The notes under the pieces: generated by a model
Told to the model about the DNA's origin: nothing
The model's input: the letters and a program-made list of their open reading frames with translations, nothing else
Databases searched by the model: none
Made by a program: the position numbers and the translations under genes
Shown: positions 16,672 through 24,960 of the stretch, one piece after another
Position numbering within the stretch: the first letter of the stretch is position 1
How the letters are laid out: each line of letters begins with the position of its first letter
DNA from: DASQPA01 sp963757335
GTDB taxonomy: Bacteria > Acidobacteriota > Thermoanaerobaculia > Multivoradales > UBA5704
Direction: 5' to 3'
Assembly (NCBI GenBank): GCA_963757335.1
Contig: CAVWRJ010000008.1
Span: forward strand, 620,001-684,000
DNA: 64,000 nucleotides

Positions 16672-16968
16672 ATGTATGGACGTAACCGACTCCGCCGTCT
16701 CCTCCCCGCCTTCGCCCTCGCCGCCCTCGTGGCAGGCCTGGCGGCTCCGGCCCAGGCTCGCCAGGCGACCCGCCACGCTGCTGTGGGGGCAGGTCTGGGC
16801 AGCGAGGTCCGAGCGCTCCTGAGCCGTCTCTGGGACGGCGGCAACCGCGGTCTCCACAGCCTCTTCGGGGCCGAGGGAGCCTCCCTCGATCCGCACGGCG
16901 GCGCTCCTGCCGCCGGCTCCGGAGCCGGTGGCGGCGCGGCGGCGACCCAGGGACACGGCGGCGTCTAG
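16672..16968 (+). CDS. Small exported peptide of the peptide/TPR module, copy 1
   Basis: 98 residues. Signal peptide of about 30 residues ends AQAR; the rest is Gly/Ala-rich with a short amphipathic stretch (VRALLSRLW) and SLDPHGG. Two paralogues (26.4 and 28.5 kb) share the plan: basic start, signal peptide ending A-E/Q-A-R, a W-containing amphipathic stretch, and a C-terminal C/S-I/L-D-P-x-G motif. This copy lacks the cysteines of the others and has a longer Gly tail. A strong terminator follows, then a zinc-finger/TPR gene. Good ribosome site AAGGAGAG. No known family recognised; a pro-peptide or secreted signal is an inference. Confidence 0.72.
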   Translation: MYGRNRLRRLLPAFALAALVAGLAAPAQARQATRHAAVGAGLGSEVRALLSRLWDGGNRGLHSLFGAEGASLDPHGGAPAAGSGAGGGAAATQGHGGV

Positions 16969-16983
16969 ATCCGCACAGTGGAG

Positions 16984-17014
16984 GAGGGGTCGGCGGTGCC
17001 GGCCCCTCTTTTTT
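16984..17014 (+). terminator. Rho-independent terminator between peptide gene and TPR gene
   Basis: An 11-bp stem (16984-16994 with 16998-17008, one G-T pair), 3-base loop and a run of six T (17009-17014), starting 16 bases after the peptide stop. The TPR gene begins 90 bases further on, so the peptide is probably made in excess of the TPR protein. Confidence 0.88.
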
Positions 17015-17103
17015 GCATTTCGATGTCACGATATTATCTCTTCCGGTAACTCATCTACTGAAGAGGGCGAGATCGTCCTCTCTCAGTCGAAAGGGGGGTT
17101 CGC

Positions 17104-18417
17104 GTGGATCAGGAGAGGAAAGAGACCCATCTGTCGGTCGAGACGATGGCGCGCTGGCTGTCCCGGGACTTGGACCATGAGACGGTGCTCGCCGAGGTCG
17201 TGCCGCACGTTCTCGCCGTCTGCCCCGGCTGCCGCGAGAGCTACGAGGAGGTCCTCCGCCTGCAGCGGGAGTACGAGCACTGGGACGAGCGCGTAGCCGT
17301 CCTCGAGGGGCGCCAGGCGCCGCTCCTCTTCGCCGAGCTGGCTTTGCTGCCGTTCGAGGAGCAGCTGGCCGCCGTCCGCGGCGAGGAGCGCTTCCAGAAC
17401 TGGGGCCTCTGCCAGCTCCTCCTGCGGGAGAGCCTGGAGGCCGCCTTCGAGGATCCCACCCGGGCGATCTCTCTGGCCGAGCTCGGGGTGCGGATCACCG
17501 AGTTCCTGGTCGAGGAGGCCTACGACCCGGAATGGGTGCTCGATCTGCGGGCCCGGGCCTGGGCCTATCTCGGGAACGGCCTGCGGGTGCTGGGCGAGCT
17601 GTGGAGCGCCGAGTCGGCCTTCCGGCGCTCCGAAGAGTACCTGGAGGCGAGCATGACCGGCAATCCCCACGTCCGGGCGGAGGTCCTGGATCTCAAGGGA
17701 TCGCTCCGCCGTGCCCAGCGGCGGCTCGAAGAGGCCGAGGCTCTGGCCGGCGAGGCCCTGTCGCTCTACCGGGAGAGCGAGGACCTCTACGGGGTGGGGG
17801 CCATCCTCATCAAACAGGCCAAGATCTTCGAGGAGCAGGGCCTGCCCGAGAGGGCGATCGCCCTGCTCGAAGAGGCGGCCGTCCTCGCCGCCAATATCGC
17901 CAATGTCGCCAATGTCCAAGCAGGGGGCAGGAAGCCCCGCCTGCTCCTCTGTGCCCGCCACAACCTCGCCTTCCTCCTCACCACCGCCGAGCGCTACGCC
18001 GAGGCCGCGGCGCTCCTGCCCGAGGTACGCCGGCTCTCCCAGGAGCTCGGCAACCCCCTGGACCTCGTGCGGCTGCGCTGGGTGGAGGGGCGGATCGCCC
18101 TCGGCACCGGGGAGGCGGAGCAGGCGGAGGCGGCGTTCCGCGAGGTCCAGCGGGAGTTCTTCGAGCGGCACATGGGGTATGACGCCGCCCTGGTCTCGCT
18201 CGATCTCGCCGTCCTCTACGCCGAGGGCGGGCGGACGGCCGAGCTCAAGGCGCTGGCGGTCGAGATCATGCCGGTCTTCGAGTCGCGCGAGGTGAACCGC
18301 GAGGCCATGGCCGCCCTCCTCATGTTCCAGCACGCGGCCCAGGAGGAACGGCTGACCGCGGATCTCGCCCGGCAGCTCGCGGCCTTCCTCAAGCGCGAGC
18401 GCCGGGCGCGCCGCTAG
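17104..18417 (+). CDS. Zinc-finger/TPR protein, module copy 1
   Basis: 437 residues from GTG 17104. The N-terminus carries HVLAVCPGC (His-x4-Cys-x2-Cys), resembling the zinc-binding motif of anti-sigma ZAS domains. From about residue 75 to the end it is all helical with TPR-like repeats (LDLRARAWAYLGNGLRVLGEL, VRAEVLDLKGSLRRAQRR, LVSLDLAVLYAEGGR). No transmembrane segment. Three relatives lie at 23.5-28.4 kb, two of them also downstream of an exported peptide gene. The combination suggests a cytosolic sensor or scaffold; the direct ligand or partner is unknown. Confidence 0.8.
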   Translation: MDQERKETHLSVETMARWLSRDLDHETVLAEVVPHVLAVCPGCRESYEEVLRLQREYEHWDERVAVLEGRQAPLLFAELALLPFEEQLAAVRGEERFQNWGLCQLLLRESLEAAFEDPTRAISLAELGVRITEFLVEEAYDPEWVLDLRARAWAYLGNGLRVLGELWSAESAFRRSEEYLEASMTGNPHVRAEVLDLKGSLRRAQRRLEEAEALAGEALSLYRESEDLYGVGAILIKQAKIFEEQGLPERAIALLEEAAVLAANIANVANVQAGGRKPRLLLCARHNLAFLLTTAERYAEAAALLPEVRRLSQELGNPLDLVRLRWVEGRIALGTGEAEQAEAAFREVQREFFERHMGYDAALVSLDLAVLYAEGGRTAELKALAVEIMPVFESREVNREAMAALLMFQHAAQEERLTADLARQLAAFLKRERRARR

Positions 18418-18447
18418 GCCGGCGGCCGGGGTGGTGGCTCGAGGTCG

Positions 18448-18486
18448 ATCCTGCGGGTGGGCTCCGCCGGGCGCTTCACTACCCGG
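18448..18486 (-). repeat. Degenerate fragment of the palindromic repeat, copy E
   Basis: Bases cctgcgggtgggctccgccg followed by ggcgcttc resemble the middle of the reversed core (cctgcgggcgggctccttcg) but both arms are gone. It lies in the gap before the PilZ gene. Confidence 0.45.
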
Positions 18487-18634
18487 ATTCGAAGTCTCTC
18501 TGCGCTCCGCCCTCCGTCCTGATAAGATCCTGCTACATAAATCCCTGGATGCGCCGCTCACCCGTGCGGCGCAGGAGAAGGTCCCCCGGTGGGGAGGATG
18601 GAAGCAGACCCGACGAGGTACAGCGGACGGCGCC

Positions 18635-20059
18635 ATGAGTGAAACCACCGTATCTCGTGACTCGCAGCGCGTCCCCCTGGAGACCCGGGTCCAGCTCAAG
18701 TTCGAGTGGTTCGGCGGTTTCATCAGCGAGTACTCGGCGAACATCTCGCCGGGGGGCATCTTCATCCGCACCCAGACGCCCGAGCCGGTGGGACGCCTGA
18801 TCGGCTTCGAGCTCCGGCTGGGCGACGACTACGAGCTCATCAAGGGGAACGGAGAGGTGGTCTGGGCGCGGGTGATCGACCAGGGCCCCGACAAGCCGGC
18901 GGGCATGGGCATCCGCTTCCTCGAGATCACCCCCGACGGCCGCGAGCTGATCTACCAGATGGTCGACAATTACATCGCCCAGGGGGGAACGCCCTTCGAC
19001 GTGACCGACATGCCGGGGGCGGTGCCGGCGCCGAACGGGGCCGGCTCTCCCCCTGCCGTTCTCAGGGCGGAGGGAGAAAGCGGGGAGAATGCCCCTGCCG
19101 AGCTGCCGGCGACCCCTCCTGCCCACCCCCCGGCCCTGTCGACGGAAATACCGTCCACCCCCGGGATCCCGGGGGTCCCGGGGACCGCCGAGTGGCCGCG
19201 GCGCCTCGTCGACCCGGCCGCGGGTTGGCCGGCGCCCTCCGCCGCGGCTTCCGACCCGCTGTCGACGCCGTCTTTGATGTCCCCGGCGTCTCCAGGCTTG
19301 GCGGGTGCGGGGGTGGCCGAGGAAGCGTCGCCCCGCCGCCGCTCGCGCCTGGTGCTCTGGGCCACCCTCGGCGGAGCGCTCGTTCTGGTCACAGCTTTAG
19401 CGATCCTCAAGCAAGACGTCCTCCTCGGCTGGTTCCTGCCCGACAGGGCGCAGCGGACGGCCTCCACCGCTGGACCGGCCGCCCCTCCCCTCCGGCGGAA
19501 GGTTCCGGCTCCCGTCTCGCCGGCTCCCGCCCCCGTCGCCGCAACACCTTCAGCCCCGACGGCACCCTCGGGCCCGGCAGCACCTGTGACGCCGGTGGCC
19601 GCGGGCCCGGGACCCGGGTCGACTCCGACCAGCCCAGCCAGCCCGGCCACCTCTGCCACCGCGGCCAGCCCGCCGCCGCCGCAATCCGTCGAGGCCCTCC
19701 CTTCTGCGGCGGCTTCCGGTCCGGGGGAGATCCAGAAGATCACCTGGAAGCAGGAGCCGGACGGGACCGAGGTCATCCTGTGGGCCGACGGCGCCATCAG
19801 GCGGCAGGACTGGGCTCCCTACCCTATCGACGGCGATCCGCCGCGCGAGCTGATCAAGCTCTATGGAATCCGCCATCCGTTCCCCTCTGCCCGGCTGGTC
19901 GCCGGCACCCGGCAGCTGCTCCAGGTGCGGACGGGTTTCCACCTGGGGCCCAAGGGGAACGAGCTGCACGTCGTCCTCGACCTCACCGGTTTCGGGGTGG
20001 AGGTCACCGGGATCGAGGCCCAAGGCGAGCAGCTGCATGTTCACCTGAAGGGGAAATAG
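18635..20059 (+). CDS. PilZ-domain membrane protein with periplasmic AMIN-like domain
   Basis: 474 residues. Residues about 10-115 form a PilZ-like domain (VQLKFEWFGGFISEYSANIS then GGIFIRT and GMGIRF), related to the TIGR02266 PilZ group; the canonical RxxxR of c-di-GMP binders is not obvious. A Pro/Ala-rich linker, one transmembrane segment (LVLWATLGGALVLVTALAIL), a second Pro/Ala/Thr-rich linker and a C-terminal beta domain of about 110 residues (VILWADGAI ... VVLDLTGFGVEV) like AMIN domains follow. AMIN domains target cell-wall amidases; the next gene is such an amidase, so the two may work together at the envelope. Confidence 0.78.
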   Translation: MSETTVSRDSQRVPLETRVQLKFEWFGGFISEYSANISPGGIFIRTQTPEPVGRLIGFELRLGDDYELIKGNGEVVWARVIDQGPDKPAGMGIRFLEITPDGRELIYQMVDNYIAQGGTPFDVTDMPGAVPAPNGAGSPPAVLRAEGESGENAPAELPATPPAHPPALSTEIPSTPGIPGVPGTAEWPRRLVDPAAGWPAPSAAASDPLSTPSLMSPASPGLAGAGVAEEASPRRRSRLVLWATLGGALVLVTALAILKQDVLLGWFLPDRAQRTASTAGPAAPPLRRKVPAPVSPAPAPVAATPSAPTAPSGPAAPVTPVAAGPGPGSTPTSPASPATSATAASPPPPQSVEALPSAAASGPGEIQKITWKQEPDGTEVILWADGAIRRQDWAPYPIDGDPPRELIKLYGIRHPFPSARLVAGTRQLLQVRTGFHLGPKGNELHVVLDLTGFGVEVTGIEAQGEQLHVHLKGK

Positions 20060-20215
20060 CTCCTCCCGTCGTATACTCATGGTCTCAAAATCCGTTGGCA
20101 GGCCGCGGTCTCGCAGCCTCAAGGGAGACTCGGGGTGACGAGCAGCAGGAAATACGGGCGCCGCCGTGCGGTTTCCGAGGGTATCCCCACCCGGAATGGG
20201 GAGTACCGGCGCCGT

Positions 20216-20256
20216 TCGGTTCCGAGGGCGGGCGACCGGCTGCGCGAAGGGGCGCC
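20216..20256 (+). repeat. Truncated palindromic-repeat core in the amidase leader, copy F
   Basis: The sequence ccgagggcgggcgaccggct then gcgcgaag matches the left half of the forward core (cgaggacgggcgactggctg cgcgaag). It ends seven bases before the amidase start codon, so it overlaps the expected ribosome-binding region. Confidence 0.7.
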
Positions 20257-20262
20257 GCGCTG

Positions 20263-21321
20263 ATGGCGAACGACCGGCTGAAGCGCCGCCTGCTGAACGA
20301 GCTGGTGCGGGAGAACGTCGAGCTCATCGAGGGCGGCCCGGCGCGCCGGCTGCGGCGCCAGCACCGGGCCCGCCAGGCGGCCCGGCTCTGCGCCCTGGCG
20401 CTCCTCCCCTTGGGCCTCTTCGGCTCCTCGCGGCTGCTGTCGACCCTGGCGGCCGACCGTTCCAGCGGGACTCCCGCCGCGCTCGCCAGCTCCGCCTCGC
20501 CGTCCCGCGTCCGCTCCATCTCCAGCTCCGACCCCAATAGCGCTCTCGCTCTGGCCTCCCTGGCGCCCGGGGCTCCGAGCACGACCCATCACTTGCCCGA
20601 GGCGCGGGCGATCGACGCCTCGCTCTTTCCACTGGCGGTGCGCAAGATCATGATCGACCCCGGGCACGGCGGCGCCAGCGTCGGCACCGGCACCTCGGGG
20701 CTGATCGAGAAGAACCTCACTCTGGACATCGCCGAGCGGCTGCGGCAGATCCTCTCCCGCCGCTCCTATAACGTTCTCATGACCCGCGAGGAGGACCGCC
20801 CGGTCGACCTCGCCGACCGCGCCGCTCTCGCCAACCGGGCCGGCGCCGACATCTTCGTCTCCATCCACCTCAACTGGATCGGGGACCGCAAGGCTCGCGG
20901 CGTCGAGACTTACTACCTGGGCCCCACCGACGACCCCTATCTGACGCAGCTCGCGGCGGCCGAGAACCGGGACTCCGGCTACTCGTTCGCCGACCTCCGG
21001 GGCATCCTGGACGGCATCTACGCGGGCGTCCGGGAGGACAACTCCCGCCGTCTCGCCGAATCCGTCCAGGCCGCGCTCTTCCGCTCGCTGCGCCAGACGA
21101 GCCCGGAGGTCACCGACCGCGGGGTCAAGGCGGCGCCCTTCATCGTCCTTTTATCGACCGAGATGCCGGCGATTCTGGCCGAGGTCTCCTGCCTCTCGAA
21201 CGAGGAGGAGGCGCGCCAGCTCGCCCGGCCGGAGTACCGTCAGCACATTGCCGAGGCGTTGGCCGCCGGGATCGGTGCCTACGCCGACTCGACGGCCCGC
21301 TCCGGAGAGAAAGGAATCTGA
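20263..21321 (+). CDS. N-acetylmuramoyl-L-alanine amidase (Amidase_3)
   Basis: 352 residues. N-terminal basic region and a membrane segment (LCALALLPLGLFGSSRLL), a Ser/Ala-rich linker, then the zinc amidase: DPGHGG (His ligand), IEKNLTLDIA (Glu ligand), SIHLNW (His ligand) and the catalytic Glu in AEVSCLSNEEE. It cleaves the bond between N-acetylmuramic acid and the stem peptide during division or wall remodelling. The membrane segment predicts an anchored periplasmic enzyme. No clear ribosome site is visible because the leader is taken up by a truncated repeat core. The MamK-like gene follows after 3 bases. Confidence 0.9.
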   Translation: MANDRLKRRLLNELVRENVELIEGGPARRLRRQHRARQAARLCALALLPLGLFGSSRLLSTLAADRSSGTPAALASSASPSRVRSISSSDPNSALALASLAPGAPSTTHHLPEARAIDASLFPLAVRKIMIDPGHGGASVGTGTSGLIEKNLTLDIAERLRQILSRRSYNVLMTREEDRPVDLADRAALANRAGADIFVSIHLNWIGDRKARGVETYYLGPTDDPYLTQLAAAENRDSGYSFADLRGILDGIYAGVREDNSRRLAESVQAALFRSLRQTSPEVTDRGVKAAPFIVLLSTEMPAILAEVSCLSNEEEARQLARPEYRQHIAEALAAGIGAYADSTARSGEKGI

Positions 21322-21324
21322 TCC

Positions 21325-22356
21325 ATGAGCAACAAGAACCAGGTATTGAACGTCGGGATCGATCTCGGCACCTCGCGCAGCTCGATCTCTTCCTCGAACG
21401 GCCAGCGCCACGTGGTCGAAAGCTACGTCGGCTGGCCGCTCGACATGGTGGCCCGGAAGGTCCTGAAGAAGTCCGTCCTCATCGGCCGCGAGGCGCTCGA
21501 CAACCGGCCCATGCTCGACCTCTACCGGCCGCTCGAAGAGGGGCTGATCAAAGACGGCTCGGAGAAGGACGAGGCGGCGGTCCGCGAGCTGCTCCGTCAT
21601 CTCCTCTCCCTCGCCGGGGTCGACCGCGAGCACAGCAACGGGCTCAAGGTCCGGGCCGTGGTGGGGGTTCCCGCCGAGGCCCTGCGGGTCAACAAGCAGC
21701 ATGTGCGCAAGGCGATGAAGGACGCCGCGGACAGCCTGATGATCGTCTCCGAGCCCTTCGCCGTCGCCTACGGCCTGGAGGCGCTCCTGCACACGATGAT
21801 CATCGACATCGGCGCCGGCACGACCGATTTCTGCGTCATGAACGGCCGCCTGCCCACGGAAGACGACCAGCGGACCCTGACCCAGGCTGGCGACTTCGTC
21901 GACGAGCAGCTCGTGCGGCTCGTCCGCGAGCGCCACCCCCAGGCGCACTTCTCGATCCACATGGTGCGCGGGTGGAAGGAGGAGTCGAGCTTCGTGGGCG
22001 AGCCCCGGAATCCGGTCGCCGTCACCGTCCCGGTCAACGGCAAGCCGACCTCGATCGACATCACCCAGGAGATGCGCCAGGCCTGCGAGAGCATCCTGCC
22101 CTCGCTCGTCGAGTCGATGCTCGACCTCCTGTCGCGCGTCCAGCCCGAGTTCCAGGAGAAGGTCCGGCACAACGTCATCCTCTCGGGCGGTACCGGCCTG
22201 ATCCGGGGCCTGGGACCCCGGCTGGAGCAGGAGCTGCGGGCGGTGGGGGGCGGCCGGGTCACGGTGGTCAAGGATCCGGTCTACGTCGGCTCGGACGGCG
22301 GCCTCGCCATCGCCCAGGACGCTCCCGACACCGACTGGGAGAAGCTCTCGGCTTAA
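21325..22356 (+). CDS. MamK-like bacterial actin ATPase
   Basis: 343 residues, the size of MamK. Actin-fold motifs: GIDLGTSRSSIS (phosphate 1) near residue 11 and IIDIGAGTTDFCVM (phosphate 2) near residue 160, then LSGGTGLIRGLG (adenosine motif). Details match MamK rather than MreB or Hsp70: VGWPLDMVARKVL, a PLEEGLIKDGSEKD stretch, EPFAVAYGL and AGDFVDEQL. MamK filaments position magnetosomes, but MamK-like proteins also occur without magnetosomes. Nothing magnetosome-related is here; the neighbours are an envelope amidase and a membrane HExxH protein. It overlaps the converging gene by 4 bases. Confidence 0.82.
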   Translation: MSNKNQVLNVGIDLGTSRSSISSSNGQRHVVESYVGWPLDMVARKVLKKSVLIGREALDNRPMLDLYRPLEEGLIKDGSEKDEAAVRELLRHLLSLAGVDREHSNGLKVRAVVGVPAEALRVNKQHVRKAMKDAADSLMIVSEPFAVAYGLEALLHTMIIDIGAGTTDFCVMNGRLPTEDDQRTLTQAGDFVDEQLVRLVRERHPQAHFSIHMVRGWKEESSFVGEPRNPVAVTVPVNGKPTSIDITQEMRQACESILPSLVESMLDLLSRVQPEFQEKVRHNVILSGGTGLIRGLGPRLEQELRAVGGGRVTVVKDPVYVGSDGGLAIAQDAPDTDWEKLSA

Positions 22357-23075
22357 AGAGGCGTGCGCTCGTCCAGGGCCGGCTCGCCGAGAGCCGCGGC
22401 CAGGCGGTCGCCGAGCTTGTAGGTGAGGAAGGCCCAGAGAACCCCGGCGAGCGCCGCTAAAGCGGCGCCGCCCCAGGGAGCCTGCGGTAGGGCGGCGAGC
22501 TCGCGGACCTGGAGCAGGAGGTCGTCGCCCCGCAGCAGCTGCCGAACCGGGGCGGCCGACCAGGGGGGCAGGCGGGTGATGAGGAGCGAGCCGATCTCGT
22601 AGGCGTCGCCCGAGAGGGAGAGGAAAGGGGCGAGCGCGGCGGGGAGGGCGAGCCCGAAGAGGAGCGGCCGGCGGGCGCGGGCGGCGCGGCGGAGGCCCCA
22701 GCTCCCCGGCAGCAGGGCGAGGAGGAAGGGGCCGAGGTCCGTCGCCAGGTACACGATGTCGCTCCCATGCGGGTCGAACCCGGAAAGTCGCCCCGCATAG
22801 GCGCTGGCCGGCACTATAAAGGGAAAGAGTCTGGCGAGGAGGCGCCCGCCATAGAGCGGATCGATCTCGAGCCGGTGGACCGTTCCACCGGCGGCGAGGC
22901 AGGCGCCGGCATGCAGCAGCTCGTGGAGTGGCACGTAGATCCACCACCCCAAGAGCAGGCCGCAGGCCACCGCGAGGAGCCCCGGCAAGCCGGCGTCGAG
23001 GCACCGGTCGAGTCCACGTAGGACGTCTCGTGCCGGAAGGAGAAGCCATCCCGAGAGCCGTAGGCCGTTCGCCAT
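22353..23075 (-). CDS. Multi-pass membrane protein with HExxH motif (putative metalloprotease)
   Basis: 240 residues with about five to six hydrophobic segments. Within the second segment is PLHELLHAGA, an HExxH embedded in a transmembrane helix as in M50/site-2 proteases and DUF3267-type proteins. A later Asp (ATDLGPF) in another helix could be the third zinc ligand, as in S2P enzymes. No PDZ domain. The function as an intramembrane protease is an inference from the motif. The stop overlaps that of the MamK-like gene. Confidence 0.65.
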   Translation of the reverse strand: MANGLRLSGWLLLPARDVLRGLDRCLDAGLPGLLAVACGLLLGWWIYVPLHELLHAGACLAAGGTVHRLEIDPLYGGRLLARLFPFIVPASAYAGRLSGFDPHGSDIVYLATDLGPFLLALLPGSWGLRRAARARRPLLFGLALPAALAPFLSLSGDAYEIGSLLITRLPPWSAAPVRQLLRGDDLLLQVRELAALPQAPWGGAALAALAGVLWAFLTYKLGDRLAAALGEPALDERTPL

Positions 23076-23144
23076 CTGCGGGAATCTACACGCTCACTGG
23101 CCCTTCTGGCGAGCGCGGAAGAAGCGGAGAATGGAGAGAGATCT

Positions 23145-23504
23145 ATGCCTTTGCATCCCGAAGAGCTGCGGCTCGCCAGTGCCCTGCGTGAGCTGATTTT
23201 CGAGTTTGGCACCACGGTCGAGGAGGTCGAGGGGGATCTCGGCTGGGAGGTCGAGAAGCTGTCGACTCTTTTGGAAGGCCGGAAGCGGTGGAAGCTCGGA
23301 GAGCTGTTCGAGGTGCTGGGGGCGTTGGAGCTGGCGCCTGCCGCCTTTTTCGGTCGAGTGTACGGCCTGGATTCTAGCAGCGCACAAGCACTGACTCTCG
23401 CCAGCGTCGACCGCCCCTTCGAAGAGAGCCAGAGAGTCGTTCAGGAAGCGGTGGCGCGCCGATTTGCCTGGAAGCTGGAGCGGATGGACGCCGAGGCGGA
23501 ATGA
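23145..23504 (+). CDS. Small helical protein with HTH-like N-terminus
   Basis: 119 residues. The first 60 residues read like an XRE-type helix-turn-helix (LRELIFEFGTTVEEVEGDLG, then VEKLSTLLEGRKRWKLGELFEVLGAL), with the turn around DLGWEVEKL. The C-terminal third is a single charged helix. It may be a DNA-binding regulator, but the match is by eye only. Divergent from the membrane protein gene and convergent with the orphan TPR gene. Confidence 0.6.
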   Translation: MPLHPEELRLASALRELIFEFGTTVEEVEGDLGWEVEKLSTLLEGRKRWKLGELFEVLGALELAPAAFFGRVYGLDSSSAQALTLASVDRPFEESQRVVQEAVARRFAWKLERMDAEAE

Positions 23505-23522
23505 TCTGAGGTGAATCCTCGC

Positions 23523-24848
23523 TCAACTCGCCCCGAACACGGACTTCTGAAGTTCGTCAAGCGACGCCAAGGCCTCTGCCGAGGGGTGCATTCCTTGTAT
23601 TCTAACTGATGCCGCTCTGGTCACTTGTTCCAATTTGAATGTGTCTCCCATCTGCAGGAGGACCCCGGCAAGGTCGTGGGTCACAACCGCGGTTTCGAAG
23701 GCGAGTCCCCGCTCGATGAAGCCCTCTTGAGCTCTGAGCAGTGCTCTCTCTGCTGCCTCCAAATGGCCAAGGCTACGCAGCAGTTGGCCCTCCTGCCAGG
23801 TGGCGCGAAGGAGGATGAGATCATTCCCAGGTCGTTCATAGAAGGACCGCGCCTCAAAGTAAGCTACTTTGGCGAGAGCAGGACGATTTGCGTCGATGTA
23901 GCAATGGACGAGGTTATGCCGCGCCGCTGCTGCCAAGTATAGATCCGCCCCTGGTTTGATCAGCGGGATTGCTCGCTCCAGGAGCGTTGCTGCCCTGGTC
24001 GACTCTCCCGAGTACGTAAGGACAATCGCCTCTTGGACCGAGGCTCTTGCAAATCGGTGCCAGTCACCCAAATCTCGATATATTTGTACTGCTCCAGCGT
24101 CCAGCTCGAGCGCGTCAGCGAAGCGTTTTTGGAAAATATAGAGAGACGAAATTTGCTCATTGAGGCGGGCGCGCAGCATTGGGTCTCCACTCCCTGACTC
24201 TATGTATCTCTGAGCTGCTGCCAGCGCCTCCTCCGATTCGGAGATCCGACCACAAACTCGTAGAGAATTACCAAACTGTCCCCACGCCCTTGCGCGCAAA
24301 TCGGAAAGCCTGTACGAGCTGCCGGCGACCGCAGTCGAGCACGCATCTGCTGCAAGACGTGCCATGAGACCCCAGTGCAACATTTCATCCGGGCTCGAAT
24401 AGCGGGCCTTATGGCTGCGGTTTGCCAACCACTTGATCAACGCCGGGATTGCAGCGCGGTGCGCTGCGGGAGGGAGCGCCATCGACCGGCAAGCAAAGAG
24501 CTCCGCCAGAACGGCTCCTGGTGGTTCATCTCGAGGCCTGCCATCCGTAAGGAAAAGTGAAAGAACGTGCTCCGCCTTGACAAAGGCCTGATCATAGTTG
24601 TACTTCTCGGCTTTCGCGTATTGTGACCGAGGTTCCTGAGGCTCCCTATTCTCCTCTTCCACTCGGGTGCTTTGCTCCAACAGGCGTTCGAACGCGTCTC
24701 TGTCCAGAGCACTCAACCTCGCTTTGCATGGCGGGCAGCCGGTAAGGAGGTGACGAACCACCTTTCGGGAGAGTAGAGGCTCGCCTGTCCGGATGCTGCT
24801 CCGTAGAAGTAGCCCAAGCTCTTGGTCAGTGGGATGATGTGCAGGCAC
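23523..24848 (-). CDS. Zinc-finger/TPR protein, orphan copy
   Basis: 441 residues, same design as the 17.1-kb protein: N-terminal RHLLTGCPPC (His-x4-Cys-x2-Cys) then helical TPR-like repeats (LSDLRARAWGQFGNSLRVCGR, LYLAAAARHNLVHCYIDANR, LILLRATWQEGQLLRSLGHL). It has no peptide gene of its own: the gene upstream is the next TPR copy, 112 bases away. Its base composition is clearly less GC-rich than its relatives (many AT-ending codons), suggesting separate ancestry rather than a recent tandem duplication. Confidence 0.8.
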   Translation of the reverse strand: MPAHHPTDQELGLLLRSSIRTGEPLLSRKVVRHLLTGCPPCKARLSALDRDAFERLLEQSTRVEEENREPQEPRSQYAKAEKYNYDQAFVKAEHVLSLFLTDGRPRDEPPGAVLAELFACRSMALPPAAHRAAIPALIKWLANRSHKARYSSPDEMLHWGLMARLAADACSTAVAGSSYRLSDLRARAWGQFGNSLRVCGRISESEEALAAAQRYIESGSGDPMLRARLNEQISSLYIFQKRFADALELDAGAVQIYRDLGDWHRFARASVQEAIVLTYSGESTRAATLLERAIPLIKPGADLYLAAAARHNLVHCYIDANRPALAKVAYFEARSFYERPGNDLILLRATWQEGQLLRSLGHLEAAERALLRAQEGFIERGLAFETAVVTHDLAGVLLQMGDTFKLEQVTRAASVRIQGMHPSAEALASLDELQKSVFGAS

Positions 24849-24855
24849 AGCTAAC

Positions 24856-24877
24856 GCCCCTCGTGGCTCCGAGGGGC
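24856..24877 (-). terminator. Hairpin between two TPR genes
   Basis: Seven-base-pair perfect stem gcccctc / gaggggc with an 8-base loop, lying downstream of the 24.96-26.35 kb gene on the minus strand. No T-run follows, so it may be a weak or Rho-assisted terminator. Confidence 0.45.
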
Positions 24878-24960
24878 ATTATCTCAGATTGCGCCTAAAC
24901 AGGTGAGAAGTGGACCAGCTACCAGGCGGCGGGTTTTACCCCCGCCCCTCAAGCGTCGGT

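Noticed and set aside
21325..22356. Magnetosome island
   Set aside because: Only the MamK-like gene is present; none of mamA, B, E, I, M, O, P or Q type genes is visible.
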